From contig JARGFV010000005.1 of the NCBI GenBank assembly GCA_029210545.1, positions 1 through 47,922 on the forward strand: a stretch of 47,922 nucleotides of DNA. The letters run 5' to 3'. The position numbers and the translations under genes are program-made. The DNA comes from a bacterium (GTDB taxonomy: Bacteria; BMS3Abin14). The notes beneath the pieces were generated by a model. The model saw nothing but the letters and a program-made list of their open reading frames with translations, was not told the origin of the DNA and searched no databases. Below are positions 23,453-34,564 of the stretch, in pieces (within the stretch, counting starts at the first letter, position 1; each line of letters opens with the position of its first letter).

Positions 23453-23834
23453 TAACCGGCACCTTGAAGTACTCCACCCCTTCCTCCTGGAGTTCCTGTT
23501 CCTCCTCGTCGGTCACGGTGCCCCGGATGTTGCGGTACTCGACTTCGTCAAAGTGCATCTTCAGGGCCTCATCGGCGAAACCCGGGCCCACGTTGTCGAA
23601 GTTCTCCTCCAGGTACCGGGCCAGCGCCTTCGCGAAGTTGGGGGGGGCGGCGGCCCCTCGTGAGCTGCCCTTAACCGCCACGTGGCCCCCTGAGGGGAGG
23701 GCGTTCACCTCCGTAACGCCGCACACCGGGCAGCTGAGCCTGCCGGCCTTCTTCTCGAGGTCGAACTCTTCCCTGGACTTGAACCAGCCCTCGAAAGTAT
23801 GTTCCCGCGTGCACTGAAGGTCGTAGATGATCAT
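23436..23834 (-). CDS. DUF1178 family zinc-ribbon-like protein
   Basis: The 132-residue soluble protein begins MIIYDLQCTREHTFEGWFKS and has CPVCG near residue 35, the usual cysteine pair of DUF1178 proteins; a C-terminal VEYRNIRGTVTDEE segment also fits. Function unknown. Two in-frame ATGs are possible: the family-like MIIYDL (23832-23834) is used, though GGAG is only 3 nt away; MELMIIYDL (23841-23843) would add three residues. The gene ends within an inverted repeat. Confidence 0.85.
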   Translation of the reverse strand: MIIYDLQCTREHTFEGWFKSREEFDLEKKAGRLSCPVCGVTEVNALPSGGHVAVKGSSRGAAAPPNFAKALARYLEENFDNVGPGFADEALKMHFDEVEYRNIRGTVTDEEEQELQEEGVEYFKVPVRKLSS

Positions 23835-23924
23835 AAGCTCCATGCCTCTTGCTGCCAAGTTTACATTAAAAGTAAGCCATAAGGGAACAGTGTCAATGAG
23901 GGGAGACGGAAAGGGTGTGCATTA

Positions 23925-24015
23925 GCGCAAAGCTTGAAGAACGAAGTCGTAAGAAAAGGCAAAGACACGGTTGGGTCTTCCCTTCGCACATCGCTCTTCG
24001 TGCTTCGTTCTCATC
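23925..24015. repeat. CGAAGNACGAAG microrepeats before clpB
   Basis: GCTTGAAGAACGAAGTCGTA and, facing it, CGCTCTTCGTGCTTCGTTCT. The same word family occurs at 80-150 and 26707-26762, always as an inverted pair. Confidence 0.65.
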
Positions 24016-24020
24016 TCAAT

Positions 24021-24076
24021 TTGACACTGCCCATGGGGTGGTTAAAATTGACACTGGCTGATAAACCACGGAAAAT
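24021..24076 (+). promoter_or_regulatory. Two overlapping sigma70-type promoters of clpB
   Basis: P1: TTGACA (24021-24026), 16-nt spacer, TAAAAT (24043-24048). P2: TTGACA (24048-24053), 17-nt spacer, GAAAAT (24071-24076). The two -35 regions are within a direct repeat TTGACACTG. No clear heat-shock sigma32 pair was seen. Confidence 0.65.
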
Positions 24077-24099
24077 ATTTTCAAATTGGGGTGAAGATC

Positions 24100-26706
<2,607 letters not shown>

Positions 26707-26762
26707 GAGCAAAGAGCGAAGCACGAAGTTACTTCGCACTTCGTACTTTGTTCTTCGCGCTA
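26707..26762. terminator. Imperfect inverted microrepeat between convergent clpB and kinase genes
   Basis: GCAAAGAGCGAAGCACGAAG faces CTTCGTACTTTGTTCTTCGC with a short loop. The pair could form a long imperfect hairpin stopping both genes. The right arm reaches the TAG of the kinase gene (26760-26762). Confidence 0.6.
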
Positions 26763-28475
26763 GTTTTGCCTTACCGGAATGGTAAAGCTGAACGTACTTC
26801 CCTTGCCTACCTCGGAATCCACCCAGATCTTCCCCCCATGGAGTTCCACGAAGCTGCGGCAGATGTAAAGGCCGAGGCCGGCTCCCCTGTAGCTCCTCGA
26901 CGTTCCCGACTGGACCTGGAAAAACTGTTCGAAGACCCGCTGCCTTTCCTCTTCGGGGATGCCGATCCCCTTGTCCGTGACGCTGATCTTCAGGAATAAC
27001 CCACGGTCGGTCTCCCGCCGTCCCTCGAGCAGGCCCGCCGAGATGACCACCGGCGATGCCGGCGGGGAGAACTTCAGGGCATTGGTCACCAGGTTGACGA
27101 GGATCTGGGTGATCTTTTCCGGGTCACCGTCGAAGGGGGGAATATCCTCGGGGATCTGGACCTTGATGATCGGCGTAACTTCGGTCACGTGGCGCGTCGA
27201 GGAGAGGACTGATTGGATCACGTCGTCCAGGTCCACTTCCCGGTATCTCAGAGCCACCTTGCCGGACTCCAGGTGGCCGGTGTCAAGGAGGTCGTTGATG
27301 AGGGTGAGGAGATCCTTGCCCTTTCGCAGGATCTGGCGGATATACTCGTCCTGTTCCCTGGTGAGTTCCCCGACATGGGCTTCGGCCAGAAGCTCGGAAA
27401 AACCAATGATAGAGGTGAGAGGCGTCCTCAGTTCGTGGGAGACCATGGAAACGAAATCCGACCGGGCCTTGCTGAGTGCTTCGAGCTCCTCGTTGGCCCT
27501 CTTGAGCTCCTCGTTCAACTTCTCGAGCCGCTCGTTCTTTTTTTCTATCCTGCTGTAAAGGGAGGCGTTCCTCAGGGCGTTGGTTCCCGCAGCCGCGATG
27601 ATCCTCGTCATGGTGATCTCATCCCCGGTGAACCCGCACTCGGTCCTCGTGGTCCTCAGCAGCATGGCGCCGAGAATCTCGCCGCGGAAAGTGAGGGGGA
27701 CGGACATGACGGATCGAAACGGCATCCCTGCCAGGGATTCTTTCACTTCTTCCATGAGGGGGTCGGAAAAGACGTCCTCAACCACGACCAGCTCTCCGGT
27801 GCGGAACGATTTCAGGATCTCGGGGTACTTGAGGAGGTCGATGACAAGTTCCGAAACGTTGGGATCGTCGTGGGAGACGAGAAGGCGTCCCTTGGGGAGG
27901 CGCTGGTCGTCCCCCCAACTGCCTTCCACAGCGATGATGGAGCAGCGATCCCCGTTCAGGAACTGGGCCGTCTTGGTCACCAGGATGAAGAGCACCTGCT
28001 TCAGGTCGAGGGAGGATGTGGTCGTTTCCAGGATCTCGCAGGCCAGAGCGAACTGCCCCGTCTTCTGGAGAAGGTCCCGCAGGGCGATCTTTTGCTGGAG
28101 GTTGACCTTGACCCTGGCCAGGACCTCCACCGGCGAGAACGGTTTCGTGAGGTAATCGGTGGCCCCGGTCCGGAGCCCCTTGACGATATCTTCCCGCTTG
28201 TTCAGGGCCGTGACCATGAGGATGGGGATGCCGGAACAGGTTTCGTCGGACCTGATGGAGCGGCAGACTTCGTACCCGGAAAGGCCCGGCAGGATGATAT
28301 CCAGGCAGATGAGGTCGGGGTGTTCGGTCAGTGCGGTCGCGAGCCCTTTTGTCCCATCCGCTTCCTCGAGAACCTGGTATCCTTCGTTCAGGAAAATGTT
28401 CTTGAGGATGTTCCGGGAAACGGCGTCGTCCTCGATGATGAGGATCCTGGGGGGGGGTGAATACTCGGCCGCCAT
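26760..28475 (-). CDS. Hybrid sensor: receiver-GAF-histidine kinase
   Basis: The 571-residue cytoplasmic protein has an N-terminal receiver (Asp59 as phospho-acceptor in DLICLDIILPG), a GAF domain (about 145-310), a coiled-coil (EKLNEELKRANEELEALSKA), a HisKA box SHELRTPL with His347, and an HATPase domain with N box NLVTNALKFSPP and DKGIGIP. There is no transmembrane segment, so the signal is intracellular or relayed through the receiver from another kinase. The start ATG lacks a strong Shine-Dalgarno. It is divergent from gap and convergent with clpB; no dedicated partner is adjacent. Confidence 0.92.
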   Translation of the reverse strand: MAAEYSPPPRILIIEDDAVSRNILKNIFLNEGYQVLEEADGTKGLATALTEHPDLICLDIILPGLSGYEVCRSIRSDETCSGIPILMVTALNKREDIVKGLRTGATDYLTKPFSPVEVLARVKVNLQQKIALRDLLQKTGQFALACEILETTTSSLDLKQVLFILVTKTAQFLNGDRCSIIAVEGSWGDDQRLPKGRLLVSHDDPNVSELVIDLLKYPEILKSFRTGELVVVEDVFSDPLMEEVKESLAGMPFRSVMSVPLTFRGEILGAMLLRTTRTECGFTGDEITMTRIIAAAGTNALRNASLYSRIEKKNERLEKLNEELKRANEELEALSKARSDFVSMVSHELRTPLTSIIGFSELLAEAHVGELTREQDEYIRQILRKGKDLLTLINDLLDTGHLESGKVALRYREVDLDDVIQSVLSSTRHVTEVTPIIKVQIPEDIPPFDGDPEKITQILVNLVTNALKFSPPASPVVISAGLLEGRRETDRGLFLKISVTDKGIGIPEEERQRVFEQFFQVQSGTSRSYRGAGLGLYICRSFVELHGGKIWVDSEVGKGSTFSFTIPVRQN

Positions 28476-28575
28476 AATTCTGCAAAACTAGCGTAAATGT
28501 AACTGTAAAGCAACACTTAACACTTTTTCTACCTGTCCCACGAATCCCCATTTTTCAGGGCCAGGGAGAAAAAGT

Positions 28576-28603
28576 TTGACTTGATCCGCCCCCTGTTTAT
28601 AAT
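28576..28603 (+). promoter_or_regulatory. Sigma70-type promoter of gap-pgk
   Basis: TTGACT (28576-28581), 16-nt spacer, consensus TATAAT (28598-28603). The predicted start near 28610 leaves a leader of about 120 nt that ends with the start of a truncated module A word (GGGTCGCAAAAAAG, 28686-28699). Confidence 0.85.
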
Positions 28604-28730
28604 TTGAACTTTTCGGTGGTCATCAGGATGTCGGGGGTTGTCGGCCCTGCCGACGCTTTCCTCAAAGACCGATCAACTGATGATAGGGTCGCAAAAAAGC
28701 CAATATTAATCGAAAAAACAGGAGGTTCCC

Positions 28731-29738
28731 ATGGCCATTAAAGTGGCGATCAACGGATTCGGCCGCATCGGCAGGCTGACCGTCCGCAGTGCGATGAACG
28801 ACCGGGCTATCGAGTTCGTGGCCATCAATGATCTGACTGACGCAAAAACCCTCGACTGGCTCTTCGGTCACGATTCCGTGCACGGTTGCCTTCCCGGGGG
28901 CACCTCGGAAGTCTCGGGCGATTCCATCGTCATCAACGGCAAGCCGGTCAAGGTGTTTTCCGAGAAGGACCCGTCCAACCTGCCATGGAAAGAACTGGGT
29001 GTGGATGTTGTCCTCGAATGCACCGGCCTGTTCCGGGGCCGGGACACGGCAGGCAAACACCTTGATGCGGGAGCCTCCCACGTGATCATCTCCGCGCCCG
29101 GCAAGAATCCGGACATTACAGTGGTCATGGGGGTCAACCACCAGGATCTGGATCCCGGCAAGCACCGGATCATTTCCAACGCTTCGTGCACGACAAACTG
29201 CCTGGCTCCCGTAGCCAAGGTCCTGGATGATGAGTTCGGGATCGTTCACGGCGTCATGACAACGGTCCACGCCTACACCAACGACCAGCGAATACTGGAC
29301 CTGCCTCACAGCGACCTGCGCCGTGCCCGTGCTGCCGCCGTATCCATGATCCCGACCACCACCGGCGCCGCCTCGGCGGTGGGTGAAGTGCTTCCCCAGC
29401 TCAAGGGCAAGCTGGACGGCCTCGCCGTCCGGGTCCCCACCCCAAATGTGTCCCTGGTGGACCTTTCGGTGGAGCTTGAAAAGGAGACCGACGCCGATTC
29501 GGTTAACGCCGCCATGAAAAGGGCCGCCGAGACCGACCCCCTTGCGGGATATCTGGTTTACATGGACGAGCCCCTCGTTTCCGTGGATTTCAACGGTTGG
29601 GAGGCTTCATCCATATTCGACGCTCCCATGACCAAAGTGGTGGACGGAACCATGGCCAAGGTGCTCTCCTGGTACGATAACGAATACGGTTACTCGTCCC
29701 GCCTGAGGGACCTGGCCAAGTACCTTTACGGAGTCTGA
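28731..29738 (+). CDS. gap: Type I glyceraldehyde-3-phosphate dehydrogenase
   Basis: This cytoplasmic tetramer oxidises glyceraldehyde 3-phosphate to 1,3-bisphosphoglycerate with NAD. The 335-residue product has the Rossmann start INGFGRIGRL, the catalytic SNASCTTNC with Cys153, the HAYTNDQ histidine region, and the C-terminal SWYDNEYGYS. AGGAGG lies 5 nt before the ATG. It is followed 1 nt later by pgk; the gap-pgk-tpiA-secG order matches many deltaproteobacteria. Confidence 0.98.
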   Translation: MAIKVAINGFGRIGRLTVRSAMNDRAIEFVAINDLTDAKTLDWLFGHDSVHGCLPGGTSEVSGDSIVINGKPVKVFSEKDPSNLPWKELGVDVVLECTGLFRGRDTAGKHLDAGASHVIISAPGKNPDITVVMGVNHQDLDPGKHRIISNASCTTNCLAPVAKVLDDEFGIVHGVMTTVHAYTNDQRILDLPHSDLRRARAAAVSMIPTTTGAASAVGEVLPQLKGKLDGLAVRVPTPNVSLVDLSVELEKETDADSVNAAMKRAAETDPLAGYLVYMDEPLVSVDFNGWEASSIFDAPMTKVVDGTMAKVLSWYDNEYGYSSRLRDLAKYLYGV

Positions 29739-29739
29739 C

Positions 29740-30930
29740 GTGCTGAGGAAGAAAAAGCTCGAAGATGTGGATCTGAAAGGGAAAAAGGCCCTTATCCGTG
29801 TCGATTACAACGTGCCCCTTGATGCCAACGGCAACATCACTGACGACAGCCGGATCCGGGCGACCCTGCCCACCATAAACCATGTTCTGGATCAGGGCGG
29901 CAGCGTCATCCTCATGAGCCACCTGGGCCGCCCCAAGGGGAAACGTGTCCCTTCCATGAGCCTCGATCCCGTGGCGAGGCGCCTGGCCCGTCTTTTAAAA
30001 CAGGACGTGACCCTCCTCCCCGATTGCGTGGGGGCGGAGGTGGCCCGGGCAGCCCGGGAGCTTCAGCCCGGGGGGGTCCTCCTGCTGGAGAACCTCCGGT
30101 TCCATCCCGAGGAGAGGGCTAACGACCCCGGGTTTTCCCGGCAGTTGGCCGAACTCGCCGATGTCTACGTCGACGACGCTTTCGCCACCGCTCACCGGGA
30201 GCACGCCTCCGTTGTCGGTGTCCCTGCCTTTTTAAAGCCGGCTGTCGCCGGGTTCCTGGTCAACCACGAGATCGACTACTTCAACAGGGCACTCGGGGAG
30301 CCGGTTCGCCCCCTGGTGGCGATCCTCGGCGGCGCCAAGGTTTCCGACAAGATCCGGACTATCATGAGCCTCATGAAAAAAGTGGACAAGATCATTATCG
30401 GCGGCGGGATGGCGTTCACCTTTCTCAAATACATGGGGTACAAGGTTGGGCGGTCCCTGGTGGAGGAGGATATGCTCGACCTGGCCGGCGAGATCATTAC
30501 CGAGGCCAGGAAGAAAGGCATCCCGGTCTACTTCCCGGTGGATTGTGTCGCGGCCACCGCGGTGGACGAGAAGGCAGAATCGATGATCGTTCCTGCCCAG
30601 GAGATCTCTGACGACCTCATGGGCCTCGACATCGGGCCCGCCACCATCACCCTTTTCAGGGAGGTGATCGGGTCGGCCGGAACCATTATCTGGAACGGGC
30701 CCATGGGAGTTTTTGAACTCTCATCTTTCAGCAAGGGGACCTTCTCCATGGTGGAGGCCCTGGCCGGATCTCAGGCCCTGACCATTCTCGGCGGTGGTGA
30801 TACCGATGTCGCAGTCCACGCCACGGGAAATTCGGACAAGATCGATTATATATCCACCGGTGGCGGGGCGTTCCTCATGCTGCTGGAAAAGGGGGAACTC
30901 CCGGGCATTAACGCCCTGGATGACTTATGA
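29740..30930 (+). CDS. pgk: Phosphoglycerate kinase
   Basis: It transfers phosphate between 1,3-bisphosphoglycerate and ADP in glycolysis/gluconeogenesis. The 396-residue, two-lobed protein shows RVDYNVPLD, SHLGRPKGKR, the EERANDPGFSRQLA and DAFATAHREHAS segments, GGAKVSDKI, WNGPMGVFE and the nucleotide-binding GGGDTDVA. The start is GTG 1 nt after the gap stop, implying coupled translation. Length normal. Downstream lies a 523-bp gap with repeat R4. Confidence 0.98.
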   Translation: MLRKKKLEDVDLKGKKALIRVDYNVPLDANGNITDDSRIRATLPTINHVLDQGGSVILMSHLGRPKGKRVPSMSLDPVARRLARLLKQDVTLLPDCVGAEVARAARELQPGGVLLLENLRFHPEERANDPGFSRQLAELADVYVDDAFATAHREHASVVGVPAFLKPAVAGFLVNHEIDYFNRALGEPVRPLVAILGGAKVSDKIRTIMSLMKKVDKIIIGGGMAFTFLKYMGYKVGRSLVEEDMLDLAGEIITEARKKGIPVYFPVDCVAATAVDEKAESMIVPAQEISDDLMGLDIGPATITLFREVIGSAGTIIWNGPMGVFELSSFSKGTFSMVEALAGSQALTILGGGDTDVAVHATGNSDKIDYISTGGGAFLMLLEKGELPGINALDDL

Positions 30931-30945
30931 TAGTCCGCCTCGATA

Positions 30946-31124
30946 TTGATAGAGTCGCAAAAAGTCCAATCCGGGACTTTTCGCTCCACGGAAAGGGAAA
31001 AGCGTCGTTTTCCCTTTCCTCACAAATCAATGACTTATCCCGCAAATTAATGACTTGCGGGACGGGTCATTGATTTGGGCACCCCACGCGGGGTGCGTTG
31101 ATGGACTTTTTGCGAGTCCATCAA
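30946..31124 (+). repeat. Composite hairpin repeat, copy R4 (A-C)
   Basis: Module A has a perfect 12-bp stem GGAAAGGGAAAA/TTTTCCCTTTCC (30990-31001 with 31008-31019). It is followed by paired AATGACTTA words and a module C in which the palindrome has become GCACCCCACGCGGGGTGC and the last hairpin GATGGACT/AGTCCATC (31100-31122). Both changes keep the pairing. Confidence 0.88.
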
Positions 31125-31128
31125 TATT

Positions 31129-31201
31129 CTTCCTCCCCCTTGAGGGGGGAGGATCCGCCGTCGCTCAAGCTATGGCGGGACAAGTCAGAGGTGGGGGTGA
31201 A
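31129..31201 (+). repeat. Dispersed repeat S, copy 2
   Basis: It is nearly identical to 581-652 over about 70 bp, including GCCGTCGCTCAAGCTATGGC. It is attached directly to the end of R4. Confidence 0.85.
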
Positions 31202-31401
31202 TCTATTCCCCCTCTCCCCGACACTCTCCTCCTTCGGCAAGCTCAGGACGGTGAGCCTGTCGAACCAGAGGGAAAGTGAGGAGAGGAACGATTATATAAG
31301 CACCGCCCCGGAAAATTAGCACCGCCCCGTAAAACGGATCGAAGAGAATATTTTTCCGGGTAGTTATTACCCACAGGGCAGAAAAAGCCTCCTGTCGGCA
31401 T

Positions 31402-31430
31402 TTGACATGTGATCGGCCAGGTGGTATAGC
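31402..31430 (+). promoter_or_regulatory. Sigma70-type promoter of tpiA
   Basis: TTGACA (31402-31407), 17-nt spacer, TATAGC (31425-31430). The predicted start is near 31437, about 17 nt before the ATG, so tpiA can be expressed separately from gap-pgk. Confidence 0.75.
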
Positions 31431-31453
31431 CCGCCTGCTCTGGAGAAGATACC

Positions 31454-32221
31454 ATGGCGAGAAAACCGCTCATCGTAGCAAACTGGAAGATGAACAAGAC
31501 GATCTCCGAATCTGTGGACTTCGTCGAGGAGTTTCTGCCCCTCGTGTCCGGTGTTGAAGATGTGGACGTAGCCATCGCTCCACCCGCCACGGCCCTGGCC
31601 GCTTTAGGAAAGGCCCTGAGCAGGAGTTGGGTGGCCCTGGCAGCCCAGAACATGCATTGGGAAGGTTCAGGGGCGTTTACCGGTGAGATCAGCCCCGTCA
31701 TGCTTCGGGACATCGGCTGCCGGATGGTCATCGTCGGCCATTCGGAACGGCGTCAGTTCTTCGGAGAGGGGGACGGCGAAGTGGCCCGCAAGATCGCGGC
31801 TGCCATGAGAGAGGGAATAACCCCGATCCTCTGTGTAGGGGAGACCCTCGGGGAGCGGGAGTACGGCAAGACCTTCGATGTGGTGGAAAGGCAGCTTCTC
31901 GGTGCTCTGGACGGGACCGTGGTCGAGGGCGGGGCAGATCTGGTGGTCGCCTATGAGCCGGTTTGGGCCATCGGCACCGGCAAGACGGCAACCCAGGGAG
32001 AGGCCCAGGAGGTCCACGGTTTCATCAGGGGGCTTATGGCCGGTCTTGTGGGAAAAGAGGTGTCGGACCAGATCCGTGTCCTTTACGGCGGCTCGGTCAA
32101 ACCCGACAATACCTCATCCCTGATCACCATGGAGGATATCGATGGCGCCCTTGTCGGCGGCGCCGGCCTGGATCCTGAGAGCTTCGCCGGGATCGTAAAG
32201 GCGGCGAAGGCGAGAGAATAA
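31454..32221 (+). CDS. tpiA: Triosephosphate isomerase
   Basis: It interconverts dihydroxyacetone phosphate and glyceraldehyde 3-phosphate. The 255-residue TIM barrel has the catalytic lysine in ANWKMNK, histidine in IVGHSERR, glutamate in VAYEPVWAIGTG, and the phosphate loop GGSVKPDN and VGGAGLD. GGAG precedes the ATG by 8 nt. It is flanked on both sides by directly oriented copies of the composite repeat (R4 and R5), with its own promoter inside the pair. Confidence 0.98.
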   Translation: MARKPLIVANWKMNKTISESVDFVEEFLPLVSGVEDVDVAIAPPATALAALGKALSRSWVALAAQNMHWEGSGAFTGEISPVMLRDIGCRMVIVGHSERRQFFGEGDGEVARKIAAAMREGITPILCVGETLGEREYGKTFDVVERQLLGALDGTVVEGGADLVVAYEPVWAIGTGKTATQGEAQEVHGFIRGLMAGLVGKEVSDQIRVLYGGSVKPDNTSSLITMEDIDGALVGGAGLDPESFAGIVKAAKARE

Positions 32222-32640
32222 AACGACACAAAGACGCGGTGACGCGGAAATGGGGAGAAACGGCGCCGGCAGGATCAGTAGCCCGTCATTACGAGCTGAT
32301 ATCGGGCGAAGCGATCCCGGTTTCCGAAATAGCGGTAGAAACTTATTCACAACTCCTGATAGAGTCGCAAAAAGTCCAATCCGGGACTTTTCGCTCCACG
32401 AAAAGGGAAAAGCGGGGTTTTTCCTTTCCTCACGGAGATTACTGATAGATCGCCAAAGTCTATGCGAGACTTTGGCTCAACGGAAAGGAAAAGGCGGGGT
32501 TTGTCCTTTCCTCACGGATCGCGACATATTTGCCGGTCATCGATCCGGGCGCCCCGCGCGGGGCGCATTGATGACTTTTTTCGAAGTCATCAACTTAGAA
32601 CGCAGAGTAAATCTGTCTTATTGGAGGCGATTGAAAAACG
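32222..32640. other. Repeat-filled spacer between tpiA and secG, 419 bp
   Basis: After a short ACACAAAGACGCGGTGACGC microrepeat, most of the gap is composite repeat R5. No promoter with good consensus was seen, so secG may be read through from tpiA. No ORF. Confidence 0.6.
32356..32597 (+). repeat. Composite hairpin repeat, copy R5 (A-A-B/C)
   Basis: The first module A is nearly identical to R4 for its first 45 bp. The second module A has stem 1 changed to a perfect GCCAAAGTCT/AGACTTTGGC (32452-32461 with 32467-32476). A GGTCATCGATCCGGGC word leads to the GC palindrome and hairpin GATGACTT/AAGTCATC (32570-32591). Confidence 0.87.
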
Positions 32641-33024
32641 ATGATGATACTTTTCCTGAAGATCCTTCACATAGCCGTGGCAGTTTTCCTTATCCTGGTC
32701 GTGTTGCTCCAGACGGGCAAGGGAGCCGAGATGGGTGCCGCTTTCGGCGGGTCGAGCCAGACCCTTTTCGGCGGCGCCGGGCCTGCCGGATTCATGGCCA
32801 AGTTAACCACGACAGCTGCCATCTGTTTCATGCTCACGTCCCTTGGACTGGCATACATGTCGTCCACCAGCAGCCGAAACATGGGAATCGAGGTACCGAC
32901 CACCCAGGCCCCTGTAACGTTACCCGGTGAGACCGGTGCGGGCCAGGTCCCTGAAGAGGCCGTCCCCGAGAGTTCGGCCCCGACATCAGCGACACCGGAA
33001 ACGGCCGGCACCGAAGGCCAGTAA
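32641..33024 (+). CDS. secG: Preprotein translocase subunit SecG
   Basis: SecG is the small auxiliary membrane subunit of the SecYEG channel. The 127-residue protein has two hydrophobic helices (about 3-22 and 52-74) joined by LLQTGKGAEMGAAFGGSSQT, the conserved cytoplasmic loop, and a Pro/Thr/Glu-rich C-terminal tail typical of deltaproteobacterial forms. GGAGG lies 13 nt before the first ATG of an ATGATG pair, rather far. A strong terminator follows the stop. Confidence 0.95.
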   Translation: MMILFLKILHIAVAVFLILVVLLQTGKGAEMGAAFGGSSQTLFGGAGPAGFMAKLTTTAAICFMLTSLGLAYMSSTSSRNMGIEVPTTQAPVTLPGETGAGQVPEEAVPESSAPTSATPETAGTEGQ

Positions 33025-33035
33025 ACAGTTCCAGT

Positions 33036-33073
33036 AAGAAAAAAGGCCGGCAATGCAGCCGGCCTTTTTTCTT
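33036..33073 (+). terminator. Rho-independent terminator after secG
   Basis: Arms AAGAAAAAAGGCCGGC (33036-33051) and GCCGGCCTTTTTTCTT (33058-33073) pair perfectly over 16 bp with loop AATGCA. The T run lies within the descending arm. Confidence 0.92.
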
Positions 33074-33192
33074 ATTTCATACTGAGAATACGTAACTGGT
33101 TAAGTGTGTAGGTGTGTAGGTATGAATGCTACATAACTGATCTTCCATTGCGGCTCCCCGCGTCCCCGTGTCTCCGCGTCGGTCTTTCTCTG

Positions 33193-34275
33193 TCAGGGCG
33201 CCGAGCTCCGGGCCGTGGCTCCAACCCCGATATCTTTTTCACTGCGCGTGATCCGGGCTACCGACGTCCGGGCTCTCGGGACGATCACCTGGATCTCTCC
33301 GAGGACCTCCTCCGGGGGTTGTACGGCGCCCGGAATCTCTTTCTGGACAACCAGGTTCAGCCTGTCACCGGTCCTGAGTCCGTCGTCTGATCCCAGGTCG
33401 ATGAACACGATGTCACTCTCTCCCATAATGGTTTTGCCGTCGGGGTTGGCGAGGATCATGCCGGTGAGCGCACCGACAGCTCCTGAGGAGCCTTCCCGGG
33501 GCAGCCAGGTCAGGTAGTCGATGTGCTCCATGACCTGGTCACCGAATTTGATATCCCTGTAGACATCTCCAACGATGGCGGTGGCAAGTTTCTCGCGGGC
33601 ATCCACCACCGTCATGTCACCCAGGACCCTGGCCAGGTATCCGACTCTCTTGCCAGTTGCGGGATGTCTGACCTCGTTGTAGACCCGCACCACGGAATAA
33701 CGGGCGTCGGTCTGAAGGCTGGTCCCCTTGTCCGTTTCAACATAGACTTTCATGCCGGGACTGACCAGCATACGGTTTTCTTCGGCGGAGGTGATCGTTC
33801 CGATCCCGATCTCCTCGTCATCGATAATAAAACCGTAGGTACTTAGAGCCAGGATCATCTCCTGCTTGATTACCTCGGCGGGAGGTTCCGGTTCAGGTAC
33901 CGGCTCCGGTTCGGGCAGCGAGGCAGGTTCGGGTAGCGGGGCAGGTTCAGGTTGGGCCATCACGGGCTCAGGCGGCGGCAGGACAGGCCTGGCCTCGACA
34001 GGAGGCACAGCAGTGCGCACCACCTTCTCGGGGATAACTATCTCCTGACCCGGGTAGATGAGGTGGGGATTTTCGATATCCCGGTTAGCGTTCCAGACCT
34101 GGGGCCATACGAAAGGATCGTAAAGATAAAAAGAAGAGAGGTCCCACAGCGTGTCGCCCTTCTGGACGATGTGGACCTTGCCGGAAGCGTTGACCGCAGC
34201 CGGAATGATGGAAAGGGACATCAGGACGAACAGAGCGTAAACAGCCACGGCCCGATAGGTGCCGGTTCGCTTCAT
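33193..34275 (-). CDS. Secreted LysM-domain protein
   Basis: The 360-residue protein has a signal peptide (MKRTGTYRAVAVYALFVLMS, cleavage about residue 30), a LysM domain (about 31-80: VHIVQKGDTLWDLSS, NPHLIYPGQEIVIPE) that binds peptidoglycan, a Pro/Glu-rich linker (PEPEPVPEPEPPAE), and a beta-rich C-terminal region (about 140-350) with VYVETDKGTS and RTGDRLNLVV. It is probably a periplasmic envelope protein. MKRTG is chosen as start (GGAG 6 nt upstream) over an unlikely N-terminal extension. A TTGACA/TATCAT promoter lies 165 bp upstream. Confidence 0.88.
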   Translation of the reverse strand: MKRTGTYRAVAVYALFVLMSLSIIPAAVNASGKVHIVQKGDTLWDLSSFYLYDPFVWPQVWNANRDIENPHLIYPGQEIVIPEKVVRTAVPPVEARPVLPPPEPVMAQPEPAPLPEPASLPEPEPVPEPEPPAEVIKQEMILALSTYGFIIDDEEIGIGTITSAEENRMLVSPGMKVYVETDKGTSLQTDARYSVVRVYNEVRHPATGKRVGYLARVLGDMTVVDAREKLATAIVGDVYRDIKFGDQVMEHIDYLTWLPREGSSGAVGALTGMILANPDGKTIMGESDIVFIDLGSDDGLRTGDRLNLVVQKEIPGAVQPPEEVLGEIQVIVPRARTSVARITRSEKDIGVGATARSSAP

Positions 34276-34309
34276 GGCGCTCTCCTTATGGCAAAGGCTT
34301 CCTTTATTT

Positions 34310-34436
34310 TGCCCCCCGGTATCTGGTGTCGGGAAGGCCGGCATCAGTGTGCAAATGAAACCCCGAACGCGGCTTCCGATGTGATGCCCGCGTGGAGCCA
34401 GGGGGCTGCCGGTAAACCTCGGGCTTGCTGACAGAC
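34310..34436 (+). promoter_or_regulatory. Possible degraded cobalamin riboswitch (B12-box-like)
   Basis: GAGCCAGGGGGCTGCCGGTA (34394-34413) resembles the 3' B12 box AGYCAGGAGACCTGCC with one base missing. Upstream GGGAAGGCCGG and GTGTGCAAAT are loosely like other parts of the aptamer. No cobalamin gene lies downstream on this strand. This is a weak call, and the resemblance may be chance. Confidence 0.25.
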
Positions 34437-34445
34437 CCTCCGGGG

Positions 34446-34474
34446 ATGATAAGCTCAGGGAAAAAGCCTGTCAA
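34446..34474 (-). promoter_or_regulatory. Sigma70-type promoter of the LysM gene
   Basis: Leftward TTGACA (34469-34474), 17-nt spacer, TATCAT (34446-34451). It predicts a leader of about 165 nt. Confidence 0.75.
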
Positions 34475-34564
34475 GATATGCAAAACCCGTGATTATCCCC
34501 GCCGGATTTTGCATGTATCAGCGGCGTGTCGGGAACACCCCCGACATGCTGCCGACAAACTGTA

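Larger units (their letters stand above)
30931..31453. other. Repeat-filled spacer between pgk and tpiA, 523 bp
   Basis: The spacer contains composite repeat R4, repeat S copy 2, a CTTCGGCAAGCTCAGGACGG / TGAGCCTGTCGAACCAG element (about 31231-31270), a tandem AGCACCGCCCCGNAAAA pair near 31302-31335, and the tpiA promoter. No ORF. Confidence 0.7.

Noticed and set aside
24021-24076. Heat-shock sigma32 promoter for clpB
   Set aside because: CCCATGGGG looks like part of a sigma32 -10, but no CTTGAA-type -35 lies at proper spacing, whereas two sigma70 pairs do.
34276-34440. Cyclic-di-GMP riboswitch in the LysM leader
   Set aside because: The leftward leader lacks the conserved GGACGCAAAGC and tetraloop-receptor parts of known cyclic-di-GMP aptamers.
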